Source: Actinomucor elegans
Taxonomy: Eukaryota; Mucoromycota; Mucoromycetes; Mucorales; Mucoraceae
Reading direction: 5' to 3'
Length of the DNA stretch: 64,000 nt
Assembly: GCA_026027325.1 (NCBI GenBank)
Contig: JAMSLZ010000005.1
Location: forward strand, 62,001-126,000
A model generated the notes under the pieces. That model had not been told where the DNA came from. It did no database searches and saw only the letters and a program-made list of their open reading frames with translations. A program made the position numbers and the translations under genes. How positions within the stretch are numbered: the stretch's first letter is position 1; each line of letters begins with the position of its first letter. Shown piece after piece: positions 32,344 through 43,424 of this stretch.

Positions 32344-33811
32344 TTAACTCAATTGATGTTTATCGGCTATATGGGGCTGATATTGTTGAGCAGGAGGGAA
32401 TTGTTGAGGGTGTGGGCGGACTTGGTATGGTTGTTGTAGAGGTGGTGACATGGGTCTGAATTGCTGCTGTTGTGGCATTGGTCTATACTGTTGTGGTTGT
32501 TGATGAGGATATGGAGGTTGTTGCTGCTGAGGATGGGGTGGACCAGGTCTAATATACTGTTGCTGTTGAGGCATTGGTCTAAATTGAGGCTGTTGTTGTA
32601 CAAAATGCTGCTGCTGAGGTGGAGAAGGGTAACGCTGTTGCTGCTGCTGTTGCTGCTGTTGAGGAGGAGGAGGAGAAGGACGCTGTTGCTGTTGTTGGGG
32701 GTTATATTGCTGAGGAGGAGGGCGGTTATAGTTAACATTAGGCACAGGCGCAGTGATATAAGTTTGACGCATCTGTTGGTTCAAAGCAGCTTCGTTTACA
32801 GAAGAATTGTTGGGTTTTAAAGGTGGAGGAGTTACATCCATTTGACCTAATGGAGTTGAACTGTACATTGTCTTTGATTTGATCTCTTCTTCAGTCAGTT
32901 CAACAATCTCGCCCTTTTTGGCTTCCTTTTTCTTTTGCTTCTTTTCCTTTTTCTTCTGCTTCTTTCTCTCTTCAATTTGTTCTTCAGTTAAAGGTACTCC
33001 ATTTTCATCAACCAAAGAAATTTGGTCTTCTTCTTCATCAGAAGCCTTTTTCTCTTTCTTCTCCTTTTTCTTCTTTTCCTTTTTCGCTTTCTTTTCTTCA
33101 CTGTCTTCAGAATCTTCGTCTTCTTCCTCTAACTTCTTCTTCTTCTTCTTTTTGTCCTTCTTTTTCTCTTTTTTATCACCTGATTGTAATGATTCACAAT
33201 AAGGATGAACAAGAGGACTCAAACTAGACATGCTGAGAGCATCATGAATATAATGTGCTTTTACTACAAGCATAGCTTCATCATAAGAAAACTACATGAC
33301 GTTAGTATTACTTTTAATTGATTAAATTTGATAGTTACCCAGCGACGGTCTCTTTTTTCTGCTCAGGAAACTTTTTAGTGATTTCCTTGATCTCCATTTC
33401 ATATATCCAATGGTGAGCTTTTACACCATTCTTGGTTTTCTCGGCGAATACACCGATATGTCTCGTGATTGAGCCTTTTACACCTGCTTCTTCCCAAGTT
33501 TCTCTCATTGCAGCTTGTTTTTGAGTCTCGTCTTTTTCCCAACCACCTTTTGGCTATTTCAGAGTTAATCACTAGTCTTATGTGGTTTCTAAGTTACTTA
33601 CAATCACCCAAGATCCGGGGTTACTTGAGGAAGTTACCAGCAAAAATCTTTTATTGATAGGATCAATAGGCAAACAGCCAGCAACTTGACGAATACCATC
33701 CTCATCAACTACGTCTTGACCATGGCCTTGACGAGGCTCCATGCTATAAACCATACCAGGTTCGCCTGTATAAGCAGGCGTCTTGTCTTTTTTACTCTTT
33801 TTAAACAGCAT
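32344..33811 (-). CDS. Nudix diphosphoinositol polyphosphate phosphohydrolase with Lys/acidic and Gln/Pro-rich tail
   Basis: Exons on the minus strand: 33811-33602, 33553-33339 and 33291-32344. The Nudix domain (about 25-150) has [20 protein letters not shown] and a perfect Nudix box, [20 protein letters not shown] followed by AGV (Gly 73 to Val 95). PKGGWE and the later K-R-x-R-W-F-like block mark the DIPP/Aps1/Ddp1 group, which removes beta-phosphates from inositol pyrophosphates, diadenosine polyphosphates and polyphosphate. The ~310-residue exon 3 adds a tract of Lys runs alternating with Asp/Glu/Ser (PASK-like), then a Gln/Pro-rich tail; yeast Ddp1 has neither. Exons 1+2 are one base short of frame: an A6 run (T6 at 33353-33358) would need seven bases to give KKRDRRW|FSYDEA. 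Canonical splicing as written gives an early stop after the Nudix domain. This may be a sequence error, a real frameshift, or an atypical GTCGCT donor. Confidence 0.85.
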
Positions 33812-34792
33812 AGTAACAATTGGAAGAGAAAGAGAAAGAAAAAAAAAGGGAAAAAGGAAAATATCAGTTAAAAATATAGATGACTTGACTCAGCAGTAGT
33901 AGCCCCGACAATAACTACGCGCGTTTCGCTTTTAATAAGGAGCCGAGGTTAAAATAAACAAGCCTCGTTTTACAGTTGAAACCCTCAAGCACATTCTTTT
34001 GGCCTATAAATGACAATTGCACTGCACTTATATTATAACCCTGTTATAGAAAACCAGGCGACCTGTTTATATATAGCAAGTGCTATCTTTACAATTGAAT
34101 TCCAGTTACACATGCTATTCATTATGTATGACAAAACTTCGAGAAGCTTGGCGCCAGTGAATGGAATTCTATATGCGTAAAAAAGTTTCAACTAACGCAT
34201 TATATGTCAAAGGAAGATTGATACAGTATATTTACGTTCTGTACCCCCACTTTATTAATACACTAAATAATCCGTATGATGCATTACATATAAAGGCGAC
34301 TGCTAATTCCAATGTCTACTGCACTATTCATAGCAATGAAATGTACTGTCATGGAACCCGAATTGTTGTAATACATTATATATTCGGAGCTCCTTCACTT
34401 CCGATCGTGCTGATGATCAAGCATGAAAATTAGGTCATTCAAAAGAGCGTTCTTTCTTCTATTATTTTCCCAGAAATCATTCATTTATCTTGGTTTATTG
34501 ATAATCCAACTGGAATTCTGTGAATTGATCATTGATCTTGGATTCAATTTTCGTAAACAGGCATTTATCAGATTGATATAACTCAAGTGTATGCTAATGT
34601 TTCATGATAAGAGCATGTATTTACATGAAAGGTCCAGGTTTGGTCTATATAGATATATCCCGAAATTTACAAAGCGTATGTCAGTTATTTGCTAGTCCAG
34701 ACCAAATTATGTACTTGCAGAAACATATGTAATTTGCTATAACTATGAAAAACAAAACTCATTATTCTTGCTTCAGTCACATAAACGCCCTA

Positions 34793-34870
34793 GCAGATGA
34801 AATAGCTCCTTCTGAGCACGCACTATTAGTCGAATGCTACATTAGACCGAGATTCGCGGAGAGATCTATA
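34793..34870 (+). repeat. Dispersed intergenic repeat, near full-length copy
   Basis: Forward orientation: GCAGATGAAATAGCTCCTTC, then TGAGCACGCACTATTAGTCG, then AATGCTACATTAGACCGAG, then CGGAGAGATCTATA. The right end (ACCGAGAT...GAGAGATCTATA) is among the best preserved. Confidence 0.65.
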
Positions 34871-34970
34871 AATGATCAAACCTAATTTATACGAGTGTGT
34901 ATATCATTCAATACTGCACTTGAGCAATATCATGTCGCCATTGAATTTAATAAAATTAAGGGCATGGAAA

Positions 34971-35042
34971 ATGTAGTAGCTCATTACAGATACGAAGTAC
35001 TAATCCGATTCATTTGGTCAAGATCAGTCAGGAAATATAGAG
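34971..35042 (+). repeat. Dispersed intergenic repeat copy
   Basis: Forward orientation: ATGTAGTAGCTCATTACAG, then TAATCCGATTCATTTGGTC, then AAGATCAGTCAGGAAATATA. Confidence 0.5.
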
Positions 35043-35589
35043 ACGAAGGAATGCGCTAAGTTCTGGAAAATTCCACAAGATGCTACCTAGTAAAGTGCTT
35101 CATCTCTCTCACACCAATCTTCATACTGTTTTTGATACTGAATATCGTATCAAACCGCATGCAAGTAGCTAGATTCTTGTTAGTACTTTCAGAAGCGTAC
35201 GAAGCACAGTCTCTAGTGCCAAATGGGTTAAATGGCAAGAGAGATCTGCTATCATTATATCAATCCTACTAGTCCGTTACAACTTGATTTTTTACACTAA
35301 AGAAGTAAAAGAAGAAGGACATGATGTAATTTGTTATGGATTCTGTTGCTCGATTGGAAGCAGTTTTAGTATATTTGAATTTGAAGTTTAATTACATGCA
35401 ATTAATATCATTCGAAACGTTGATATGTCTAAGAAAAGATAGACTTGCACGGTAGAGATCATACTATTGAAATGCATTTCTTTGATGAAATGGAAGATAT
35501 GAAAAGATTAAGAACTTGACTGGAAATTGCCTATGTTTTCTTGATAGATGAAGTTGTGCTGCTATTCTTTTATCAAAGTTTTGTACCAA

Positions 35590-36240
35590 AGAATGAATTT
35601 GCCATACAAGTTTTGGGCATATACTTGCTTTGCTTTATAGTGCTTTAAATTATCTTCATACGCCCTAAGCCTCCAGCCCCTACACAGCCTCAAATCATCA
35701 TTACTAGCAACAGTGAATCTTGATTCATCTGTCCATATAATAGACTTCCATTATTTAAGTGACTAGTTGACTTTGTCTTTGGCCCATCGAAGGCGTTTAA
35801 CCTGATTATCAGTCATCAATCTAGACTTGCAAGCTTTAATATAGAAATCAAATCCTAGTTTTTTGATATATTTGGCCATAATATCCTTAGAGATATAAAT
35901 GTTGGCTGATTTGAGTTTGGTCAAATGTTCTCCAGAAGTGGACGTTGGTTCGCGTATAATATTTCTCGTTAAAGCCCTGATATTAACCTCATACATTACC
36001 CTTGGAGCGCCATAGAGTGGAGCATTATCCATGCTGCCCGTATTTTCTCATTTTTTAACAATGGTGTGAACCGAAATAAAAGTATTTGTTGGTCGCGAAA
36101 TCTCGGCTTGTTTCATACCAGATTCAAAATGACCAATATCTTGTCCTTTATCGAACTCGAAGTACTCGGTATTTGCAGTACAATGAATTTTGGCTTTCTT
36201 AGGGAGCCTATTTTTAATATCTGACAAAGTTGTGGTAATG
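35590..36240 (-). pseudogene. Decayed Tc1/mariner-family transposase
   Basis: Read on the minus strand in one frame. An N-terminal helix-turn-helix remnant (DIGHFESGMKQAEISRPTNT) is followed by a linker, then RNIIREPTSTSGEHLTKLK, and MTDNQVKRLRWAKDKVN before SIIWTDESRFTV, the block with the first catalytic Asp of Tc1-type DDE transposases. Three in-frame stops interrupt it: TGA at 36050-36048, TAG at 35765-35763 and TAA at 35753-35751; the first two sit where family members usually have Trp. After DESRFTV the similarity fades, and I could not find the second Asp or the final Glu. No terminal inverted repeats were found by eye. The copy is dead. Confidence 0.8.
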
Positions 36241-36339
36241 TATGTATCAATTAGATAAGTAGAAGAGATGTACTGGTGTTAAGAAAAACTGTTAAATTTA
36301 AGTGTTGGGGATTTATTGGACTTGAATGTAGGTCTGAGC

Positions 36340-36342
<3 letters not shown>

Positions 36343-36374
<32 letters not shown>
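36343..36374. repeat. Poly-T tract, 32 bases
   Basis: Uninterrupted T run on the + strand just upstream (transposase 5' side) of the Tc1/mariner remnant. Confidence 0.9.
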
Positions 36375-36377
<3 letters not shown>

Positions 36378-37259
36378 TTTATGGAAGTTTGTCTTGATTG
36401 GAGAGTGGAAGAATAAAATGGATAAGAAAAGATTAGACAAAAGGTAGGAAGCAGAATAATTTAATTGTAGTTATGAGAGAATGAATCAATTGAACGATAT
36501 ATTATGTTTAAAGAACCAGCTCTGGAGCGAAGAGGGCAGTGGTAGCGAATGGTAGAGAAGATAAGGGGAATCAAGTAGTGAACAACGTTGTTGGAATTTT
36601 TCAGATGAATGATGAGTATATAGATTAATTAAAACGAGTGAGCGGTAGAGTTTGGACATAAGAGTGAGTTGATTCACGAAAGTATAATGCGGATTGTTGA
36701 GGCTCTCTAGGCGAGCTTCGAGAGGAGGAGGAGGATCAATTTATTAAATATCCGATATCCAATAAAAATAGTAAAACGTTATAATAATAAAACACATGCC
36801 TTCTATCAGGTACGTTTTTTTTACTTTAATACGATATGCACTTTTTGAATGGAAAACTAACATAAAATGACTTAATATCATTTGTAAGCCATTGATTTGC
36901 GCATCATATGATGCAAGAACCATGTCATTCCTGTTAGCAAACTGTCAGGTAGTAGGGTCTACATGTATTTATTTCTTTGGAGGTATGTCTTTAGTAACTA
37001 TTATAAAATGAAGCTTCCTTCTTTGAGTAACTAAGTAAGTAAAAAAAAAAAAAAAATACTTAATGGATAAAAAGCAATGCAACAATTCCCTCTATAGCTC
37101 AAGTCCTTTTAAACGTTAGCAGAAACCGAGCATTGCATTGAAAAAGAAACTCACGTTTTCATGGTCGCGGGTTTTCAATTGTCCATACGGTACTCATTTC
37201 ATTTGAGCTCACCTTAATAAGCACACGCTTTTCCTGCTTGGTTCAATAACTTTTGCACT

Positions 37260-39394
37260 ATGGAACATGAAAATACAGGTAGATAGTCAAAAATCATACC
37301 TAATTAAAGGCTTTTCTAATAGAATATCTCTTTAGCCAAGGTGACGCGTTTGGTTGTGTTTGCTTTTTGGAGTTTTGTGTTATTAGGTTTACCTTTTTGG
37401 TGGAAAACTACTGAAGTATATAGAGCAAATCTACCATTTGCAGAAATAGATGCGTGGCAGAGCAAACAGGTACCAATTCGAGAAACACATGTACAAATCT
37501 GTCTGATTCAACACTTTAATGAATAGGCTTGCGACTTTGTCATGCCAGCACGATTTACCGTGTTCATACCAACTTCCTCAGCAGATTCAACTCAATTAAC
37601 ACAAGAAATCAAGACTCGATTGGTAGATAGATTAGCCAACTCGAAGTATAGAGAGAATTTCCCCATTGATGTATACGTAAAGGAATGGAATCAAGGTATG
37701 ACTAGTATATGCACAAGTCATTGTTCGAGAGCTAATGTTGGCTATAGATAGCGTGGAAGGTCATAACGACGCACCCATTGGAAATTACTATATATATATC
37801 AAGCAAGCTGACAAGATAGATATTCAAGTTGGAAGCCAAAGATCGAGTCAATTGACTGTCAAGGATATGTCGACAAGTAAAGTTTAAAAGACAGTAGAGC
37901 CAACTTTCCAAGATGACTCATTCTTATCAAACTGTATAGGCACCATTGCTGAAACTCTCTCTGTGATGATCCCGCCTGTTTATTGGAGCGAGTACGAAAA
38001 CCTCGGTAATATTGCTTGTCACATTGAAAAAACAGACAAGGTAGGATTGTATTGAATGACTTTAATAGCGCGTAGCACTAATATAAATCATAGAATGATG
38101 TGGCTAGCATGCGTGCTATGAAGTATAGTTCTCAATATGAAATCACATTCAGTTTGATGAACAACAATCCAGATAACATGAAAATGGATTGGGATATCCG
38201 TGAAGCTGTTAATGCCTATCTCGCACCTTTTCTAAAAGAAGTATCTGTTGTGTCAAATGTTACTATCGATTCTCAAGTAAGTGAACGCCTAATAATTACT
38301 ATCTGGAATTTACGTTGACATAGTATGAGTATAGATTCAAAACTATGCGCCTCTGTCGCTTCAACCCAAGTATAAAGAACGGGCCGATAGACCCAATTAT
38401 TACTACTTTGAACCTCAACATTTACCTCATTTTGTAAACTCTGCTGAATGGAATTTAGGTAGGAAAGAACTTTTTCGGTGACAGATCATCCAATGGCTCT
38501 CTAACGTTAGTAACTACCCACGCATAGCGTCTACAATCACTTCATATCCTAGTATCAACTTTATTCTATATGTGCCTTCTGCTGAGGAAGCTCCCCTTCG
38601 AATCCATGATTCCAAAGGTAGCGTTATGGTTTACTTTTGTTTCCAATATTCGATCTATAACTTAATCCATTAATTTGTATAGGCCAACCTTTACTCACAA
38701 GTGCTTTCCTTATCCCTCGATGGGGTGGTATTGTTATCAAGAATCCGCCCAAGGCCGCATCTGAAGAGTATCGCTTTACGAAGAAAGACCTTCAACCGAT
38801 TATGAAAATTTTTGTATCTCAACTGAGAAGTTTGATTGGCATCCATGATTTGGAAAGCAATGTCTCCAGACAGTTTGTAAGTTTATATTGATGCGATCCC
38901 ATATGTTTACGATGCTAACACGTGTATAGCCTATCAATTACCAAGTCACCTTTGAGGCAGCCAAGAAATCAGGTGTCACCACACTAGAGAAAGACAATTT
39001 GATTCGTATGCGTACGCTTGAGAACGCTGTGAACGCAATTTCCACACTTAAATCGCTTTCCCAGCTGGTTGACGAGATACCCAATATGGTAGTGCAGGAT
39101 CACATCAATATCAAAGTAAGGCAATCGTTGAATGCATTGGATTCCGTGAATGGAGCTTTGCGTAAAGAGGATTATGTAGAGGCTCTAGAGAGGTCTATTG
39201 AGGCCATTGAGCTTGCTGAAAAGGCCTTTTTCGACCCCACAATGGTATCCATGCTTTATTTCCCCGATGAACACAAGTATGCTATCTATATGCCTTTGTT
39301 CGTGCCTATTTCTGTGCCTTTGGTATTGGCCTTGTTGAAAGAACTTAAAAAACTGAAACAAGCCAACAAGGCAGTTAAAAAGAAAGAGGAGTAG
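37260..39394 (+). CDS. PIGS: GPI transamidase component PIG-S (Gpi17)
   Basis: Ten exons (37260-37278, 37336-37469, 37527-37695, 37748-37876, 37940-38040, 38094-38276, 38335-38458, 38528-38617, 38683-38876, 38930-39394), 535 aa against 555 in human. Topology is typical of PIG-S: an N-terminal transmembrane helix (LVVFAFWSFVLLGLPFWW, about 11-28), a large lumenal domain, and a C-terminal helix (YMPLFVPISVPLVLALL) before a Lys-rich cytosolic end. Internal landmarks are GLPFWWKTTEVYRANLPF, LPHFVNSAEWNLASTIT, SAFLIPRWGGIVIKNPP and FFDPTMVSMLYFPDEHKYAI. PIG-S is a non-catalytic subunit of the ER complex that attaches GPI anchors to proteins. The stop lies 160 bp from the stop of the convergent carrier gene. 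Confidence 0.95.
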
Positions 39395-39554
39395 GAATGA
39401 TAGTATATTGAATATAGTATGATATAATAATAAAGAGAGGTGGGTCTTTTCTTTTCGTATTTTTAATAAAGAAAAAAGCAATGGCATTAGTACAGGAAGG
39501 AAATAACAAAAAAAATAATATCTATGTATATGAAGAAAGAGTATAGTAATCAGT

Positions 39555-41631
39555 CTATGCGTCCTTTTTGCTGGGTTGGTAAACACCAAATCTATAATCA
39601 AGATCCAAAAGCATCTTTAAGGCATTGGTCGAGCGAAGTGTCGTTCTTTGTTCAATAGCATGTGCAGGATTGATCATGTTTGTAGGGGTAGTAGTAGTGG
39701 TATTAGAAGCAGGTTCATGACCAGGAAGAGGAAGCCATTGATGCAATAATTCATATACAGTCAAAGTAACACCGAATTGGGGTGAAGAACGGAAGATACG
39801 AGCAGGTCCACCCTTGAAGAAAGCCTTGAAGCCTTCTTCAGCAAAAATCTTTTTAGCAGCATCAGAAATACCAGAATATGTAGTTTGACCCTTACGAGCC
39901 TCAACTTGCAAACGAGTTTTGATAACATCAGCAGGTGTAGTGAAGTAGGCAGCAGGCATACCAGCAATAGCACCAGCCATTAAAAGCTCAGAAATAGCAA
40001 GCTTATGATCAGGACCTTCGTGGAAGAGATCCTTTTTGAGATGTGCATAAGCAGGGAAATAGATGGCAGAGAAAGGAACATCTCTCAAAAGACAAGCAGC
40101 GACACCCTTATATAAACCCACAATACCCAAATGTTTCACAATCCAAATAGCAGATCTACGAGGTGCAGCTTCAGCGGACAAGTTTTTGGCTTGTTCACCT
40201 TGAATTTGGAGACGAATCTTGACGATTTCTAAAGGATTGGTAAAGACTACTTGAGAAGCACCAGCAGCACCACCAGCAATCATTTCTTGCCAGAACTTGA
40301 TTTCGCCATTTTGCTTACTGATGAACTTGCCACGAACAAAGTCATTGACGGTCAATTTGATGGCTTTTTCAGGTGCAACACCCTAGTAACAAATAATGAA
40401 CATAATATTCCTTGTTTCCCTTTTGTATATAATACTTTACCACGAGTTGAGGGCCTAGACCTCTATATAAACCAGCAAAACCTTCGTTTTTCACTACCTT
40501 TTTGAAACAATCCAAACTGTTCTTATATAAGAGTTCACCAACGACCTTTGATCTTTGGTTTTGCATACGGGTCTTGACCAAATCGATGGGGTATACAGCA
40601 GTAGCACCAACAGCACCAGCAATAGAGCCAAGTGTGAACGAATAAACACTATCAACCAACTGCCAGAGAGCGCCCCTTTTTTGTTGTTTAGGGTGATCCA
40701 GATGAATATCCTCAATTTCTTCGAGTTCTTTGTGGGGGGTAGTCCAACGAGGATCCAAGATACGAGCAAAGTCATCTAATCCGAGAACACCGGAATCATC
40801 TTCAACGCCAGCGAAATGGAAGATAACGTCGACTTCCATTGGAGTGAAAGCGGTATAACGACTAGCTTCATGGGCGTGTTTCAAAAAGTCAGATTTGGTG
40901 ATCTTCTTATTTGCGTTCTTTTCAATAGCATTGCGAATAACCAACTCGACCATATCGATGTTGCGAATGACATTATGAAAAGCAACGACAGAAGAAAAGC
41001 TGATCTTATCACCACTGTACAAGTTGCAAAGTGTAGGCAAGTGATCAATGACATTGTCGGATAACTTGTGTTTGGCGACGTCCAAGATGATCTTTTTGAA
41101 ATCCTCAGGTTGAATGAAACCAGATTGATCCTTATCATAATGTTTGAACTCTTGGCGAAGACGTTCACCTTGAAGACCCTTGATCAACTGAGTGAATTCA
41201 TGATAACTGAGCTCGTGATGACCTTCCTTGGAACCAATATACAGTTTTAACCAATCACAGTCAAAGTCAAAAGGTACAGCATCTTGAGGCATATTGCTTG
41301 AAAGAACACTCTTGAATTGATCAAAGGTGACTTTACCCGTACCGTTTACGTCAAACACACGAAAAGCGACCTCGTACTCCGCATCAGCCTTCGACAGTAA
41401 GTCTTCGAAAATAACAAAATCATCAAACGAAACAACACCCTTGTTATTTTTATCGGCCAACTTGTATAAAAGTTCAAATTGTTCGCGTTGGATCTTCTTG
41501 AAATCTTCTCCAGGAGCAATAGCAGACAAAAAGTCTTCCTTGGTCATGAACTTTTCTTGGTCCTTTTCAACAGACGCATACTTTTGAAAAGTACGGCGAT
41601 ATTGTTCTAAACGACTTACTGTGTCTGCCAT
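39555..41631 (-). CDS. AGC1: Calcium-binding mitochondrial aspartate/glutamate carrier (aralar/citrin type)
   Basis: Two exons on the minus strand (41631-40441, 40382-39555), 672 aa. The N-terminal ~330 residues are an EF-hand regulatory domain (for example DKNNKGVVSFDDF, DVNGTGKVTFDQF, DKDQSGFIQPEDF). Three mitochondrial-carrier repeats follow with signatures PIDLVKTRMQ, PLEIVKIRLQ and PADVIKTRLQ. Both the EF domain and the carrier order match animal aralar1/citrin (about 678 aa); S. cerevisiae Agc1 lacks functional EF-hands. The protein exchanges matrix aspartate for cytosolic glutamate plus proton in the malate-aspartate shuttle, with calcium sensed on the intermembrane side. The C-terminus has a Thr-rich linker and a final helix. 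The single intron (40383-40440) joins QLV to GVAPEKAI. Confidence 0.96.
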
Positions 41632-42630
41632 GATATCTTGTCAAAGTAGGTTTTTGAACTGGGAAAAAGAGAAATAAAAGGGAAAACAGAGGAACCTTGT
41701 TCTTTTTTTTTAAGGTACTACAGTCCCAAAATAACTATCGAAAAAGTTTTTGAATACGCGGAAACATCGGAGAGCTTACAAACCCAAACCAATAGAATTC
41801 AACCTCGGGAAAGGTCCACATCAAACAAATTTTTAATTATTTCTATTTCAATGAGATCTGTGGAATAATAAGGAGATAAGAGCTAGTTGGTATCATGAGT
41901 CACTACACAAGTGCCTTATTGCATCAAAGAGCAACGCGTCTTTATCATTAAATATCGAGAAAAAGAGGAAAACATGCGTCAAAACCTTAGGAACCAATAG
42001 TCACTTGAGCATGTGAATACAACAGTAATTTTCATTTGGTGCTGAACACACAAGGAAAAAAGTGGGGAAATCCTTCCCGGCCATAAATAAACAAAATAAA
42101 TATCTTATATTAAAACAACACTTTCCTTGTTACTTGTACTTTATACCTCATAAGTTAATAAGCTATTACTAAAAGAAATTAACCTGTGAGAGAGATAAAA
42201 TGATCAGCAAGCCTTGTATAACCATCAGTAACCCTATTCAGCCTAAATATACTATTTAAGCTTTAACGAGATGACCTTCGATCTCTATTGGGCCCTCTGT
42301 AACTAAAAATTGAAACAATTGGACTGTCAGACTCGGCACGAATTATTACCAACAAGTAGATTGTTCACTTCAATTGGCCAGCGGTGATTGAGCCCCAGTA
42401 TCTTTTAGCAATCTAGTGTAACCTACGACCAGTTCCCGTCTTGAATAATCGAGCTTAACACGAGCATGGCAGTAAGAAAATTCAGGTACAATACACGTAT
42501 TTATCTAAAAGATTTAGTTTACTGTAAAAAATTGAGATGGAAATACAGAGTGTTATTTAGCGCAGAGATCTTTCAAATGGATAAAATACAAGTTAGCCAC
42601 CAAACTCTTCTTTTCAATCAAGGTTCTAAC

Positions 42631-42700
42631 AATGCAGTAGCTCATTTTAAATATGGATCATCTTTCAAATGCGGTATATGACCCCGATCAATAGAGCTAG
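42631..42700 (+). repeat. Dispersed intergenic repeat copy
   Basis: Forward orientation: AATGCAGTAGCTCATTTTAA, then ATATGGATCATCTTTCAAAT, then GACCCCGATCAATAGAGCTA. The left end is very well kept. Confidence 0.6.
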
Positions 42701-42857
42701 TCTACCTAAATTGTATAAAGCTTACAGTACGCCCTTGACATGCGGTGTTTTCATTGTACTTCAATCATATAAGTGATTCGAGCAGGAGTAACGTTTTATT
42801 CTTGGTACGCAGTGTTCAAATCGTTCGAGGAATGTAGAGCGATTAAAAGTAACATGA

Positions 42858-43088
42858 TTGCATTCCATTAAAAAACTAGAGCTTGTCTTTTAGCTATAGT
42901 AGCATATTTAGTTTGTAAGGCTCTCTTTAAAAAAATCAGGTATAAAATCAGGTCTCTTTTTTTTCAGGACCAAACATTGTCGATAATTCAATAAAAGCTA
43001 TGTGCAATGCAACAGTGTACCAATTGATGCCACAACAATTGTGTCACTGTAGCTAAAAGACAAGCTCTGGTATTTTAATGGAATGCAA
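42858..43088. mobile_element. MITE-like element: 43-bp inverted repeats around a 145-bp centre
   Basis: Left arm 42858-42900 begins TTGCATTCCATTAAAA and ends TCTTTTAGCTATAGT. The right arm 43046-43088 is its reverse complement with 3 mismatches in 43 (by eye). The centre is AT-rich, non-coding, and contains a short direct repeat (AAATCAGGT at about 42937 and 42947). There is no transposase and no obvious target-site duplication. The structure fits a non-autonomous DNA element; if transcribed it would fold into a long hairpin. Confidence 0.75.
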
Positions 43089-43424
43089 CCTTGATTCAAG
43101 TATTTATATATGATGCTAAAATATATAGCAATTTATATTGGATGCTCTCAGTGATATTGAACTCTGTTAATAATTTATATCAAAAATCCCGGCACGATGC
43201 TCCGCAAAGTAAATGGACTGTTTTAAGACTTAGGCTTATGGGCACACCCTTTGCTTTATGTAATAAAATACAAGATAGTAGAATGAGGCATTACATCCGA
43301 ACCTAAAACCAGGAAAGTATTGCCCAATGAAAAGTCACTTTTATCTCCGGCTCTGAAAATATCTGGCAAAAGCCGGGAAAGATCTTATGAACGCATATGA
43401 CATTTGGCTAACTAGAGTAAAGTT

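Larger units (their letters stand above)
33812..37259. other. 3.4 kb transposon-bearing spacer
   Basis: Longest gene-free stretch. It holds two copies of the dispersed repeat (34793-34870, 34971-35042), the decayed Tc1/mariner transposase (35590-36240), and a 32-base poly-T tract (36343-36374). Short ORFs at 34161-34433 and elsewhere have no support. The last ~100 bp are the PIG-S promoter. Confidence 0.7.
41632..43424. other. Spacer with inverted-repeat element
   Basis: 1.8 kb between the carrier start and the DHX16 3' end. It contains one forward copy of the dispersed repeat (42631-42700), a weak trace near 43270-43310, and the 231-bp inverted-repeat element at 42858-43088. Short ORFs at 42466 and 43091 overlap or abut these and are not credible. 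Confidence 0.7.

Noticed and set aside
32461..33202. Plus-strand Leu/Arg-rich and Ser/Phe-rich ORFs
   Set aside because: Antisense shadows of the Gln/Pro-rich and Lys-rich tail of the Nudix gene.
34161..34433. 90-codon ORF upstream of the transposon remnant
   Set aside because: Low information content, no family, no transcription signals.
42466..42681. 71-codon ORF
   Set aside because: Runs into a copy of the dispersed repeat; not a gene.
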